From Paenibacillus sp. J45TS6 (GTDB lineage: Bacteria > Bacillota > Bacilli > Paenibacillales > Paenibacillaceae): 64,000 nt of DNA. Below, piece after piece: positions 36,141 through 45,276 of this stretch; the first letter of the stretch is position 1; the number at the start of each line of letters is the position of its first letter. Location of the stretch: positions 310,001-374,000 of the forward strand of contig NZ_BOSJ01000004.1 of the NCBI RefSeq assembly GCF_018403285.1, given 5' to 3'. The notes beneath the pieces are model-generated. The model did no database searches and was not told where the DNA came from. It saw only the letters and a program-made list of their open reading frames with translations. The position numbers and the translations under genes were made by a program.

Positions 36141-37109
36141 ATGGAGAGAACGGACATCACGGTCAATCCAAATCATCATCCTGCCCGGCGTAAGGGGCTG
36201 CGGCTTCGTAGAATCAAACATATCATGGTGGGAAAAGAGGCCGACAAAGGCCTTCTGTACCGGCTTTTTATCTATTTCATTCTCATTACCGTGACATATA
36301 TCTACTTGAAACCTGTATTTTACATGGTCTCTTCGATGCTTAAAAATGAGGCGGATCTGATTGATCCCGCAGTTAATTGGGTTCCGCGAACGGTTTACTT
36401 CGGCATCTTACAAGATGCATGGGACATCCTTCACTTTCCCAAAGCATTTTCTCTTAGTCTCATGGTCTCGCTCTCGGTCGCTTGTTTACAGACCTGTTCT
36501 TGCGCAGTTGCTGGGTATGCTTTTGCGAGACTGAGGATTCCTTTTAAAAAGACGTTGTTTTTTCTTCTGTTATTATCATTTATTGTTCCTCCTCAAGTAA
36601 CGATTTTGCCGAATTTGATTTTTGCGGGAAAGCTGGATTTGATCCGAACCTATATCCCTATCATGCTTCCGGCTTTGTTTGGCCACGGATTTAAAGGTGC
36701 TGTGTTTGTTATCATTTATCGTCAGTTCTTTGCAAACCAGCCGAAGGAGCTGGAGGAAGCTGCGAAGATCGATGGTGCGAGTGTCTTCCGTATCTTTTAC
36801 CGGGTGATGCTGCCGCTCGCTAAACCCGCAATTTTGGTCGTCTTTTTATTTTCTTTTGTATGGACATGGAATGATTTTTATCTGCCCAGTATGTATTTAA
36901 CAGGATCGGAGAATGTGCCGCTCTCCCTAAGTATTTCAACTGCTAATTCTGCAATTCAGCAGAGACTTGCAATGGAAGGCCCTTCGATTTTTGACGAACC
37001 ATTAAAAATGGCTTCTTCCTTTTTGTCCATTCTTCCGCCGCTCATTCTTTATATGTTTGCTCAGCGTTGGTTTGTGGAAGGCGTGGAACGTACGGGTCTC
37101 GTGGAATAG
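36141..37109 (+). CDS. Sugar ABC transporter permease (second pair, MalG/LplC type)
   Basis: This 322-residue permease has a basic N-terminal extension of about 45 residues before the first helix (LFIYFILITVTYIYLKPVFYMV), then six helices and the EAA loop QPKELEEAAKIDGASVFRIFYRVMLPL near residue 200. I chose ATG 36141, 11 bases after GGAGG; GTG 36132 in the same frame lies only two bases from that site. It ends 130 bases before the pectate lyase start and is probably on the same transcript. Confidence 0.92.
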   Translation: MERTDITVNPNHHPARRKGLRLRRIKHIMVGKEADKGLLYRLFIYFILITVTYIYLKPVFYMVSSMLKNEADLIDPAVNWVPRTVYFGILQDAWDILHFPKAFSLSLMVSLSVACLQTCSCAVAGYAFARLRIPFKKTLFFLLLLSFIVPPQVTILPNLIFAGKLDLIRTYIPIMLPALFGHGFKGAVFVIIYRQFFANQPKELEEAAKIDGASVFRIFYRVMLPLAKPAILVVFLFSFVWTWNDFYLPSMYLTGSENVPLSLSISTANSAIQQRLAMEGPSIFDEPLKMASSFLSILPPLILYMFAQRWFVEGVERTGLVE

Positions 37110-37239
37110 CTAAAGTTGTCATTTTTACGGTTACTATGAGGTTATTGGCCGAAAGGAGGTGAAGGTTTTCTTACGGTTGGAGAATGACGAAGGTTGGTAC
37201 GTTAGATCAATCTCGAATGATATGAACTGGAGGATGTAT

Positions 37240-38835
37240 ATGGCAAATCAGAAGAAATTGGTATCTATGATGCTGGCGGTTATGGTAATGATGGCAATAT
37301 TTTTTCCTTCTGTAGGTCAGGACTACAAAGCTTTCGCAAATCCAGCTTACCCTTATCAGGAGATTAAGATCGTTGGCTCAAATCATGAAAACATAAATAT
37401 CACAGGATTTAAAGAGAATGATCCGATTAATTTTTGGCCTTCTAATGGAGAGAGCAATGAACGCTGGAGGCTAAGTACAATGGATGGTATTAACTTTAAA
37501 ATTATTAATATGCGGACTGAAAAGCTCTTATCGACTTTAGCGAGCGGGACCGTTGCGAATACGACTGCAGTTCTACGTAGTGATGCAGGTGAGGATGGGC
37601 AGCTCTGGAAATTCATCAGTGTAGAAACGGACCTTAACGGAGATGCCTTACGCTATAAAATTGTAAGCAAAAAAGATGAATCGTTGGCATTAACGCTGGA
37701 TACTTCCAATCAGAGCGTGATCCTCGCGTCTTTTACCGGAGATGTTAAGCAAAAATTCAAGCTTGTAAGTGATGGTCTCATCGGCTTTGCCGGGCATGTC
37801 AATGCTGACGGTGGAGAGAAAACCGGGACAATTGGTGGTCTGCTCGGAAAAACAGTGTTTGTATCGGATCTCGCTTCCTTTAAGGATGCTCTTCTGAATC
37901 CTGATCCGCTGACGATTGTCATTGCGGCAAACATCAATTCCTTAAATGAAGTGTATGATCTGCGAATCGCTTCGAACAAAACAATTATCGGTTCTTACGG
38001 AGCGAATACACTTGTAGATCCCCGTTTACGGACTGATGATTATTTCAAAGTTCAACCGGTAAGCAACAATATCATTATTAAAAATGTGAACATTAGTGTG
38101 GAAAACCGCGAAGATGTAGTGGCCATCGCTGTATATGGATCACGCAATATCTGGATTGATCATTCATCATTCTCTACAACGCTGCCACTGGATAAGGATG
38201 AAGTTGGGAAGTTTATATGGGTGAATCGTTCCATTTATGCAGCCCAGGATCCTGATTTTGTCACGCTATCGTATAACAACTTCTATCATCGCTATTGGGG
38301 AGTTGCCTTTGGAGCAGGATTTGTAGATAAGGATAGAGCCACTGCCGCATACAACAAATTTGATTCGGTCATTCACCGGACACCGCAGCTCGGTAACGGT
38401 AAACTGCACGCCCTTAACAACTTTATGGTACGGACACATGCAGGAACGAATAATGACGGTTATTCCAGCTTGAATGTGGGTGCCGGGGGTCAAGTCTATT
38501 CTAATGCGAACCGATTTGAGGGCTATCGAAAAGAAAGCAGCGGCTATTGGGATAATGAAGTTTCAGTAGACACAGCCGGATTCTTCACTGATATGGGTTC
38601 CTATACGGATAAAGCGGAGACGCCGCCATTTCCGGTTCCTTACCCGCTTCCTGCACCAAACGGAAATCCATCCCCATGGAATCCAATCACGAATTATAAC
38701 TTCCAGACGCTTAATGCATACAATGCAAACGGAATGGATGTAAAAGGTTTTGTGAACGCATACTCTGGTGCGTCCTCATTTGCTGGGGGTATAAAATACA
38801 TTCATTATCCAGAACTTAGTGCTTATTTGAATTAG
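37240..38835 (+). CDS. Secreted pectate lyase (PL1) with N-terminal lectin-like domain
   Basis: This 531-residue enzyme cleaves polygalacturonate by calcium-dependent beta-elimination outside the cell. A signal peptide (about 1-32, ending AFANPAYP) precedes a ricin-B-like/RICIN domain to about 180 (NERWRLSTMDGINFKIINMRTEKLL). The PL1 parallel beta-helix follows with NIIIKNVNI, NIWIDHSSFS, and the catalytic-arginine region HRTPQLGNGKLHALNN. I chose ATG 37240, six bases after GGAGG; the longer GTG 37159 start is embedded in another ribosome-binding-like run and gives a poor signal peptide. It is the only clearly secreted enzyme of the cluster and is followed by a terminator. Confidence 0.93.
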   Translation: MANQKKLVSMMLAVMVMMAIFFPSVGQDYKAFANPAYPYQEIKIVGSNHENINITGFKENDPINFWPSNGESNERWRLSTMDGINFKIINMRTEKLLSTLASGTVANTTAVLRSDAGEDGQLWKFISVETDLNGDALRYKIVSKKDESLALTLDTSNQSVILASFTGDVKQKFKLVSDGLIGFAGHVNADGGEKTGTIGGLLGKTVFVSDLASFKDALLNPDPLTIVIAANINSLNEVYDLRIASNKTIIGSYGANTLVDPRLRTDDYFKVQPVSNNIIIKNVNISVENREDVVAIAVYGSRNIWIDHSSFSTTLPLDKDEVGKFIWVNRSIYAAQDPDFVTLSYNNFYHRYWGVAFGAGFVDKDRATAAYNKFDSVIHRTPQLGNGKLHALNNFMVRTHAGTNNDGYSSLNVGAGGQVYSNANRFEGYRKESSGYWDNEVSVDTAGFFTDMGSYTDKAETPPFPVPYPLPAPNGNPSPWNPITNYNFQTLNAYNANGMDVKGFVNAYSGASSFAGGIKYIHYPELSAYLN

Positions 38836-38858
38836 CAAAAAGAAAGTTATTTTACGAC

Positions 38859-38885
38859 GGGATCGGCTATGCTGGTCCCTTTTTT
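38859..38885 (+). terminator. Terminator after the pectate lyase gene
   Basis: GGGATC/GGTCCC (one G-U pair, loop GGCTATGCT) is followed by TTTTTT. It ends the long transport-pectate lyase operon. Confidence 0.75.
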
Positions 38886-38982
38886 AGAGGAAGATTGATA
38901 ATAAAAAACAAAAGAGGACAAATAAAGATAAATTTAAACGATTTGAACAAGTGAACAGAGAGAATTGGTAATTTCCTTACTT

Positions 38983-39001
38983 TATAATGAAATCGATTCC
39001 A
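38983..39001 (+). promoter_or_regulatory. -10 box with overlapping probable cre site before the GH43 gene
   Basis: TATAAT (38983-38988) is followed directly by TGAAATCGATTCCA (38988-39001), which matches the cre consensus at 13 of 14 positions. A cre site covering the transcription start is a classic CcpA repression layout. No good -35 hexamer is visible at 17 bases, so the promoter may need an activator, perhaps the AraC protein encoded downstream. Confidence 0.5.
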
Positions 39002-39017
39002 AATGGAGGTGTATCTA

Positions 39018-40583
39018 TTGAATACATTCAGAAATCCGATTCTACCGGGATTTTATCCGGATCCATCGGTCTGCAGAGTTGATGAAGATTATTATATGGT
39101 CACGTCTACATTTGAGTATTTTCCTGGGGTCCCAATTTTTCATAGTAAGGATCTCGTGAATTGGAGACAGCTTGGTCATGTACTGAGCAGACCTTCGCAG
39201 TTGGATTTGGATGGGCTGCTGCCATCTAAAGGAATATGGGCTCCTACGATTCGTTATCACGAAGGCACTTTCTATGTCATCACCACGATGGTGGGAAATG
39301 ATAAAAGTCAGCACAACTTTTATGTAACTGCATCTGATCCCGAAGGTGAATGGTCAGAACCCGTATGGCTTGAAGATGCACCAGGTATTGACCCATCTTT
39401 ATTTTTTGATGAGGATGGCAAGGTCTATTACACAGGGAACAGGGTTCCACCGGAAGGACAGATTCATGCTAAAAATATGGACATTTGGCTTCAGGAACTT
39501 GATCTTGCGTCAGGCAAGCTGGTTGGAGAAAAACACAGCCTGTGGCAGGGAGCACTGAAAGTAGCTCATGCGCAGGAAGGACCACATTTGTACAAAATCG
39601 GAAGTTATTATTACCTGCTCATCGCAGAAGGTGGAACAGGAAGAACGCATGCCGTAACCATAGCACGCAGTGAGTCTGTGACAGGTCTATATGAGGGATG
39701 CAGGTCTAATCCGATTCTGACGCATCGGCATCTTGGCAGAGACGCCGAAATCGTTAACGTTGGACATGCGGAACTCATTGAAACGCAAAATGGGGATTGG
39801 TGGATGGTATGTCTTGCTTCACGCCCTTACGGCGGAGATTACCGCAACTTAGGAAGAGAGACGTTCCTTGTCCCTGTCCGCTGGGAAAGCGGCTGGCCAG
39901 TAGTGGCACCGGGAATCGGTAAGATTGAGCTAGTCATGAATCGCCCCGATCTTCCTGAACATAAATGGCCCTCCCTTCCGGCTTGCGATCATTTTGATAC
40001 GTTAGAGCTCGAAAATCATTGGAATTTCATTCGTACACCGCGGGAAGAATTTTGGAGTTTAAAAGAACGTCCGGGGTATTTACGGCTTCGTTTGAAGCCA
40101 GAGTCGATTACAAAACCTGAAAATCCATCCTTTGTAGGACGCAGGCAGCAACATATCAGCTTTGCCTCAAGTACAGTGATGGAGTTTACCCCGCGTTCAG
40201 AACAGGAGTCTGCAGGGCTCGTGCTGCTGCAAAATATGGATTATCAGTTCCGATTTGTATATGGGATTCGGGAAGGTAATAAGGAAATTCGCCTTGTTCG
40301 CAGATGCGGTGGGGAAGAGACGACCTTAGCCGCTCACGCTCTCGATGCTTCCAAGCTGTATTTGAAAGTTGAAGCATACCAGCAGAACTACAGCTTTTTA
40401 TACCGGGAACAAGAAGGTCCATGGGTTACACTCTGTGAGAATGTACTTGGTACGATACTCAGCACAGATATGGCAGGCGGGTTTACAGGAGCTTATATAG
40501 GTATGTATGCAAGCAGTGAGGGAAAGAACAGCGACAATGCAGCGGATTTTGACTGGTTTGAATATATTGCGCTGACGGAATAA
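39018..40583 (+). CDS. Glycoside hydrolase family 43 (arabinofuranosidase/xylosidase type)
   Basis: This 521-residue enzyme has a five-blade propeller with the catalytic base in PGFYPDPSVCR, the pKa-modulating aspartate in PGIDPSLFFDEDG and the acid glutamate in AQEGPHLYKIGSYYYL. The C-terminal 200 residues form the beta-sandwich common to the beta-xylosidase subgroup. There is no signal peptide, so it acts inside the cell on imported oligosaccharides, probably releasing arabinose or xylose from pectin side chains. The start is TTG 39018, seven bases after GGAGGT; ATG 39003 overlaps that site and is unlikely. Confidence 0.93.
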   Translation: MNTFRNPILPGFYPDPSVCRVDEDYYMVTSTFEYFPGVPIFHSKDLVNWRQLGHVLSRPSQLDLDGLLPSKGIWAPTIRYHEGTFYVITTMVGNDKSQHNFYVTASDPEGEWSEPVWLEDAPGIDPSLFFDEDGKVYYTGNRVPPEGQIHAKNMDIWLQELDLASGKLVGEKHSLWQGALKVAHAQEGPHLYKIGSYYYLLIAEGGTGRTHAVTIARSESVTGLYEGCRSNPILTHRHLGRDAEIVNVGHAELIETQNGDWWMVCLASRPYGGDYRNLGRETFLVPVRWESGWPVVAPGIGKIELVMNRPDLPEHKWPSLPACDHFDTLELENHWNFIRTPREEFWSLKERPGYLRLRLKPESITKPENPSFVGRRQQHISFASSTVMEFTPRSEQESAGLVLLQNMDYQFRFVYGIREGNKEIRLVRRCGGEETTLAAHALDASKLYLKVEAYQQNYSFLYREQEGPWVTLCENVLGTILSTDMAGGFTGAYIGMYASSEGKNSDNAADFDWFEYIALTE

Positions 40584-40634
40584 GAAACAAAGACTCACGA
40601 TTGAAATCGAGCGAAAAAAGGAGCGGAAGAACTT

Positions 40635-42224
40635 ATGGAAAAAATGATACCTGAAGCATGGTCAAATGTGAACCAAAATATTGAACTGCCTGCTATACCG
40701 GATCGGACATTTGTGATTACAGATTTCGGAGCTGCAGGTGATGGTGTGACAGACAATACGGAAGCATTTCGTTTAACGATTGAAGCATGTCATCAGGCAG
40801 GCGGTGGAAAAGTGGTTATTCCTCCAGGGGTATGGAGTACAGGACCTATCGTACTGAAGAGCAGAATAAATCTGCATGCTGAGGCAGGAGCACTAATTAG
40901 CTTTAGTCAGTGTAGAGATGATTACCCGCTTATTTATTCAACGTTTGAGGGACTGGCGACTTATCGATGTCAATCACCACTGGACGGGGAGGGACTCGAA
41001 GATATCGCGATTACCGGGCAAGGGATATTTGATGGCGGCGGAGAGGTTTGGCGACCAGTCAAAAAGATGAAGCTGAATGCACGGGAATGGGAACAGCTCA
41101 TAAGTAACGGAGGAGTTGTAGATAGTGAAGAGGAGGTTTGGTGGCCTTCCGTAGGTGCAATGAACGGCAGAACCCTGGTAGATCGGCTGGATCAGGAAGG
41201 TTGTAAAGATAAGCAGTCGTATGAGGTTGCCAGAGACTATTTGCGTCCGGCGCTCCTAAGTCTGCGGAAATGTAATCGTATCCTGCTCGAAGCAGCTACG
41301 TTTCAGAATTCGGCAGCCTGGTGTCTTCATCCATGGGCTTCCAAGCATCTGACCATTCGCTCCATTACGGTTCGTAATCCTTGGTATGCTCAGAATGGAG
41401 ATGGACTGGATCTTGATTCCTGTTCTTTGGCTTTAGTCGAGAATTGTATGTTTGATGTAGGTGATGATGCGATTTGTTTTAAGTCCGGTAAAGATAAACC
41501 TGGCAGAGACTTGGGAATTCCTTGCGAGGATATCATTGTTCGAGGCTGTGTTGTCTATCATGGTCATGGAGGCGTTGTGATTGGTAGTGAAATGTCTGGC
41601 GGTGTCCGCCGCGTTCATATCACAGACTGTACATTTATCGGTACAGATATAGGAATTCGATTTAAAAGCGCACGCGGTAGAGGAGGCATTGTCGAGGATA
41701 TCATTATCCAGAATATTCGGATGAGAGAGATCGCCGGAGATGCCATATCTATGAATATGTTCTACAACGGAAATGAAGGCTCCGGCATCTGGGCAGATGA
41801 TAAATATCCTATATCCGATGAAACGCCTATTTTCCGAAATATTCGAATGGAGGGCATTGTTTGTCTTGGTGCCGAGTCGGCTGTTTATGCGGGGGGCCTT
41901 TCAGAAATGCCGCTTTCAAATATGGACATATCGAGTTCTATTTTCCAATGCCGCAGAGGAATAAAGCTTGCCCACGCGCAACATTTTCAGATTAGTGATG
42001 TACAATTGTACACCGATCATGGACCTTTGATTGAACTTCATCAATGCCGTTCTGTGTCAGCGGCGGGAGTGAAGGGAGAGTCTCGTGAGGAAGGAGAACG
42101 CCAAATCGCTGTTTTTGGAGCCAAAACTGCAGATATTACCGTCCGGCGTTCCGCTGCTGAATCCATGGAGATTATAACGGGGCAAGGTGTTTTAAAAGAA
42201 GAAATCAAAAGACTCTCCTATTAA
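40635..42224 (+). CDS. Glycoside hydrolase family 28 (polygalacturonase type)
   Basis: This 529-residue enzyme hydrolyses galacturonan bonds. The GH28 signatures are present in order: NGDGLDLDSC (near 254), GDDAICFKSGKD (near 277), GHGGVVIGSEMSGGV and RFKSARGRGG, giving the three aspartates, the histidine and the RxK pair. There is no signal peptide, so it is an intracellular exo-type enzyme trimming imported oligogalacturonides. The ATG follows AAAAAGGAGCGG, 51 bases after GH43, so the two are co-transcribed. The stop lies only five bases from the stop of the convergent regulator gene. Confidence 0.95.
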   Translation: MEKMIPEAWSNVNQNIELPAIPDRTFVITDFGAAGDGVTDNTEAFRLTIEACHQAGGGKVVIPPGVWSTGPIVLKSRINLHAEAGALISFSQCRDDYPLIYSTFEGLATYRCQSPLDGEGLEDIAITGQGIFDGGGEVWRPVKKMKLNAREWEQLISNGGVVDSEEEVWWPSVGAMNGRTLVDRLDQEGCKDKQSYEVARDYLRPALLSLRKCNRILLEAATFQNSAAWCLHPWASKHLTIRSITVRNPWYAQNGDGLDLDSCSLALVENCMFDVGDDAICFKSGKDKPGRDLGIPCEDIIVRGCVVYHGHGGVVIGSEMSGGVRRVHITDCTFIGTDIGIRFKSARGRGGIVEDIIIQNIRMREIAGDAISMNMFYNGNEGSGIWADDKYPISDETPIFRNIRMEGIVCLGAESAVYAGGLSEMPLSNMDISSSIFQCRRGIKLAHAQHFQISDVQLYTDHGPLIELHQCRSVSAAGVKGESREEGERQIAVFGAKTADITVRRSAAESMEIITGQGVLKEEIKRLSY

Positions 42225-42229
42225 ACTTT

Positions 42230-43132
42230 CTACTTGCTGTGTTGTTTTCGGTAACGCAGGGGAGAGGTGCCCGTCAGTTTTTTGAAAGTCTTATTAAAAT
42301 GATTGATATGTTCAAATCCTGTTTGCTCCGCAATCGACTGTACTTTATCACGTGTTTCAGCAAGTCTTTTCTGAGCCTCGCGGATGCGAACGACTTGTAA
42401 ATATTCTTTGAAATGGAATCCCGTTAACTTGGAAAAGATTCGGCTTAGATAAGATGGACTAATATAAAATTGCCGTGCGAGCTGCTCGAGTGTCAGCGGC
42501 TGTGCATAATGTTCATTGATATAGTTTGCAATTTCGGATACCTTGGCATGCATGGGATTTCTGTCTTCAATCATGACTTTTTTAGTCTGGTCACTATGAA
42601 GATGGCGATCGAGGTGAATTAGCAGCTCCGCCAGCAATGAACGAACATAAGCTACATAATGAAGGGGCTGCTCCCTGCATTCCTTTAGCATTTGGCGCAG
42701 AAGATGTTCAATGAAAGGTTGTTCCTTCAAGGTGAATCTTAGAAGAAGGGATTCACGAAAGGGAAGCTCCACCCCAGTACGAGGATTACCCTCCGTAAAG
42801 AATTGATGAGAGAAACTAACAAGTACCCGCTCGAATTCCGGAACATCCGAACTTGCTGTGGAATGAAAATCATCTGGATTGACGACCATCATATCACCCT
42901 TTCGGGCAGTATAGACCGAACCGTTCATAAAATATACTCTTTCTCCATCTAGTAAATAGTAGAGCTCATAATAAGGATGGCTATGAGGTCGTTTCATCGC
43001 GGAAATCCCACTTTTTTTCATCAATTGAATCGAAAAGGCGTGTTCGCCGATCATATGTTTTGGTTCAATACGATCACTCAGAGTATATCCCTCCCTAGGA
43101 GAATAAATAGAAGAATGATAAATAACACGCAT
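42230..43132 (-). CDS. AraC family transcriptional regulator of the pectin genes
   Basis: This protein of about 300 residues has an N-terminal cupin-like sensor domain (RPHSHPYYELYYLLDGERVYFMNG) and two C-terminal helix-turn-helix motifs (LTLEQLARQFYISPSYLSRIFSKLTG; SIAEQTGFEHINHFNKTFKKLTG). It is divergent from the pectin methylesterase gene and convergent with GH28, so it likely activates these operons on a uronate-derived signal. The start is uncertain: GTG 43162 would lie upstream of the -10 box of its own promoter, ATG 43132 leaves a very short leader, and a CTG at 43081 has the only good ribosome binding site (GGGAGGG, seven bases upstream). Confidence 0.88.
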   Translation of the reverse strand: MRVIYHSSIYSPREGYTLSDRIEPKHMIGEHAFSIQLMKKSGISAMKRPHSHPYYELYYLLDGERVYFMNGSVYTARKGDMMVVNPDDFHSTASSDVPEFERVLVSFSHQFFTEGNPRTGVELPFRESLLLRFTLKEQPFIEHLLRQMLKECREQPLHYVAYVRSLLAELLIHLDRHLHSDQTKKVMIEDRNPMHAKVSEIANYINEHYAQPLTLEQLARQFYISPSYLSRIFSKLTGFHFKEYLQVVRIREAQKRLAETRDKVQSIAEQTGFEHINHFNKTFKKLTGTSPLRYRKQHSK

Positions 43133-43153
43133 ATTCAATCGTAAATTAGAACG

Positions 43154-43182
43154 ATTATACACAATAATGTAAACGTTAACAA
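43154..43182 (-). promoter_or_regulatory. Promoter of the AraC regulator gene
   Basis: On the minus strand TTGTTA (43182-43177) and a perfect TATAAT (43159-43154) are exactly 17 bases apart. The spacer and -35 box are covered by the perfect cre site. Confidence 0.75.
43168..43181 (+). promoter_or_regulatory. Perfect cre site (CcpA) between the regulator and methylesterase genes
   Basis: TGTAAACGTTAACA fits the cre consensus TGWAANCGNTNWCA at all 14 positions. It overlaps the -35 region of the AraC gene promoter and lies 26 bases before the methylesterase start, so CcpA bound here could shut both directions. Confidence 0.8.
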
Positions 43183-43206
43183 TAGAGAGGAGAGGTTGAT
43201 CAATTC

Positions 43207-44121
43207 ATGGATAATAAACAGATCATCGTTGTTTCTAAGCAAGGCACAGGAGACTTTATGACGGTACAAGAGGCTGTGGATTCGGTGGGAAAAGAACCTG
43301 TGGTAATTCAAGTAGAGCCAGGAATCTATAAAGAAAAAATTAGGATCCATAAACATTTGCCGGCTATTACTTTTCTAGGAAAAGATCAGAAAAACACCAT
43401 TCTCACTTACGATGATAATGCACATACCCTAGGGGATGATGGAAGTCCGCTCGGTACTTTCCGAAGTGCGAGTCTGTTTATTTATGCTCCTGACTTCATG
43501 ATGGAGAATATGACGATTGCAAACAGTTCTGGTCCAGGAACGGGTCAGGCGGTTGCTGCATTTGTAGATGCGGATCGGGCTTTGTTTAGGAAGGTGCGGT
43601 TTTTGGGGGATCAAGATACCCTGTACACGGGTCCGGGAAGGCAATATTATGACCATTGTTATATTGAGGGAGACGTCGATTTTATTTTTGGGCCAGCAAC
43701 AGCAGTATTTGATCATTGTCATATCCACTGTAAACGCAAAGGCGGTTACATTACGGCTGCATCCACACCGGAGAACGAGAAACACGGATACATTTTTCTT
43801 GATTGCGTGGTTACAGGAGGCGCTGGGGTAGAGAATGTGTATCTGGGAAGACCATGGAGACCTTATGCGAAGGTCGTGTGGGTCCGAACAAAAATGGATG
43901 CGTCCGTTCATTCTTCAGGTTGGCATAATTGGAGTGATCTAGAGAAGGAAAAAACATCTAGATATTCAGAATATGGATCGTATGGACCTGGCGCAAATGA
44001 TATGGAGCGAGTGACCTGGGCACAGCTCATGAGCAAGGAAGAAGCAAGCGAACTCACACCTGATTTTGTCTTGGGGGGCCTGGATCAGTGGCAGCCAGCA
44101 AAGCGTTCCGCAAGGGTGTAG
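43207..44121 (+). CDS. Pectin methylesterase (CE8), intracellular
   Basis: This 304-residue enzyme removes methyl esters from galacturonan. The family blocks are present: SGPGTGQAVA, GDQDTLYTG, the catalytic-aspartate block GDVDFIFGPATAVFDHC, and YLGRPWRPYAKVVWV with the substrate-binding arginine and tryptophan. Most characterised bacterial pectinesterases are secreted; this one lacks a signal peptide (it starts MDNKQIIVVSKQGTGDF), so it should act on imported methylated oligogalacturonides. The ATG follows GAGAGGAGAGG. It is the first gene of a two-gene operon with GH105. Confidence 0.94.
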   Translation: MDNKQIIVVSKQGTGDFMTVQEAVDSVGKEPVVIQVEPGIYKEKIRIHKHLPAITFLGKDQKNTILTYDDNAHTLGDDGSPLGTFRSASLFIYAPDFMMENMTIANSSGPGTGQAVAAFVDADRALFRKVRFLGDQDTLYTGPGRQYYDHCYIEGDVDFIFGPATAVFDHCHIHCKRKGGYITAASTPENEKHGYIFLDCVVTGGAGVENVYLGRPWRPYAKVVWVRTKMDASVHSSGWHNWSDLEKEKTSRYSEYGSYGPGANDMERVTWAQLMSKEEASELTPDFVLGGLDQWQPAKRSARV

Positions 44122-44133
44122 GAGGGCAGGTGA

Positions 44134-45234
44134 ATGGATAATTTCGCGATGCAGCTGGTAACACATTGGATCAAGAACTATCCGATGTTGATTCATTGTA
44201 CCCGGGTTTCCGATCGTTGGCACTATGAACAAGGTTGCTTGTTGAAAGGAATCCATGATGTTTACAGGTATACGGGAGAGAACTATCTTATGGAATATAT
44301 CCGGACGAATATGGACCGTTATGTAGACAACGATGGGAATATCCGTACTTATCGGGAGCAGGATTATAATTTGGATCAAATCAATAACGGAAAGATGCTG
44401 CTTCAGCTCTATCGGTACACAGGAAAAGAAAAATATGCGCTGGCTGCAAACAAGCTAATCGTACAAATGGACAATCAGCCGCGTACAAAATCCGGTGGAT
44501 TCTGGCACAAAAAAATCTATCCACATCAAATGTGGCTTGATGGTCATTACATGGCGATGCCCTTTCTAGCCGAGTATGGAACTATGTTTGGAGAGAGGCG
44601 TTATATTGATGAAGCAGTGCAGCAATTGATATTGATGGAGGACAAAGCACGCGATTCACAGACCGGACTTTTGTATCATGGATGGGATGAGAGTCGAGGT
44701 CAGAGGTGGTCAAACCCTGTTACTGGGCAATCACCGCAGGTTTGGGGGAGGGGAATGGGCTGGTTTGCTATGGCTCTTGTGGATATATTGCCTTTTCTTG
44801 AGAGACATGAAGGGAGAGAAGAGGTAGCGGCTATGCTTCAACGTTGTTCCGAGGCAGTTCTTAACGTACAAGATACTCAGACTGGGTTATGGTATCAAGT
44901 GATGGATCAGGGCACTCGGCAAGGGAATTACCTTGAAGCTTCAGCTTCTTCTATGTTTACCTATACTCTAAAGAAAGGAAATGTACTTGGAATATTGGGT
45001 CCGGAGATGGCTGAGGCTGCTAAGCGTGCTTACCAGGGGATGATAACGAAGTTCTTGTACAAGGACCGTAAAGGGATGCTGTCTGTTAAACAGAACTGTA
45101 AAGTCGCAGGGCTTGGAGGGCAGCCTTACCGTGATGGGTCGTATACCTATTATGTTTCAGAGCCTATTGTTGAAGATGATCTTAAGTCGCTGGGTGCCTG
45201 CATCATGGCTCTTAGTGCGGTTGAGTATCTGTAG
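44134..45234 (+). CDS. Glycoside hydrolase family 105 (unsaturated rhamnogalacturonyl hydrolase, YteR/YesR type)
   Basis: This 366-residue cytoplasmic enzyme removes the delta-4,5-unsaturated uronic acid left at the non-reducing end after lyase action. The alpha/alpha-barrel family blocks are visible: YLMEYIRTNMDRYVDNDGNI, QIWLDG-like HQMWLDGHYMAMPF, GLLYHGWDESRGQRWSNP and WGRGMGWFAMALVDIL. The ATG follows GGAGGGCAGG, 12 bases after the methylesterase stop. It complements the secreted pectate lyase, whose products carry the unsaturated end. A bidirectional hairpin follows. Confidence 0.94.
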   Translation: MDNFAMQLVTHWIKNYPMLIHCTRVSDRWHYEQGCLLKGIHDVYRYTGENYLMEYIRTNMDRYVDNDGNIRTYREQDYNLDQINNGKMLLQLYRYTGKEKYALAANKLIVQMDNQPRTKSGGFWHKKIYPHQMWLDGHYMAMPFLAEYGTMFGERRYIDEAVQQLILMEDKARDSQTGLLYHGWDESRGQRWSNPVTGQSPQVWGRGMGWFAMALVDILPFLERHEGREEVAAMLQRCSEAVLNVQDTQTGLWYQVMDQGTRQGNYLEASASSMFTYTLKKGNVLGILGPEMAEAAKRAYQGMITKFLYKDRKGMLSVKQNCKVAGLGGQPYRDGSYTYYVSEPIVEDDLKSLGACIMALSAVEYL

Positions 45235-45276
45235 GCCGTGCATCGTGTGAAGAATCATGTTATTTGTGAAAAAAAA

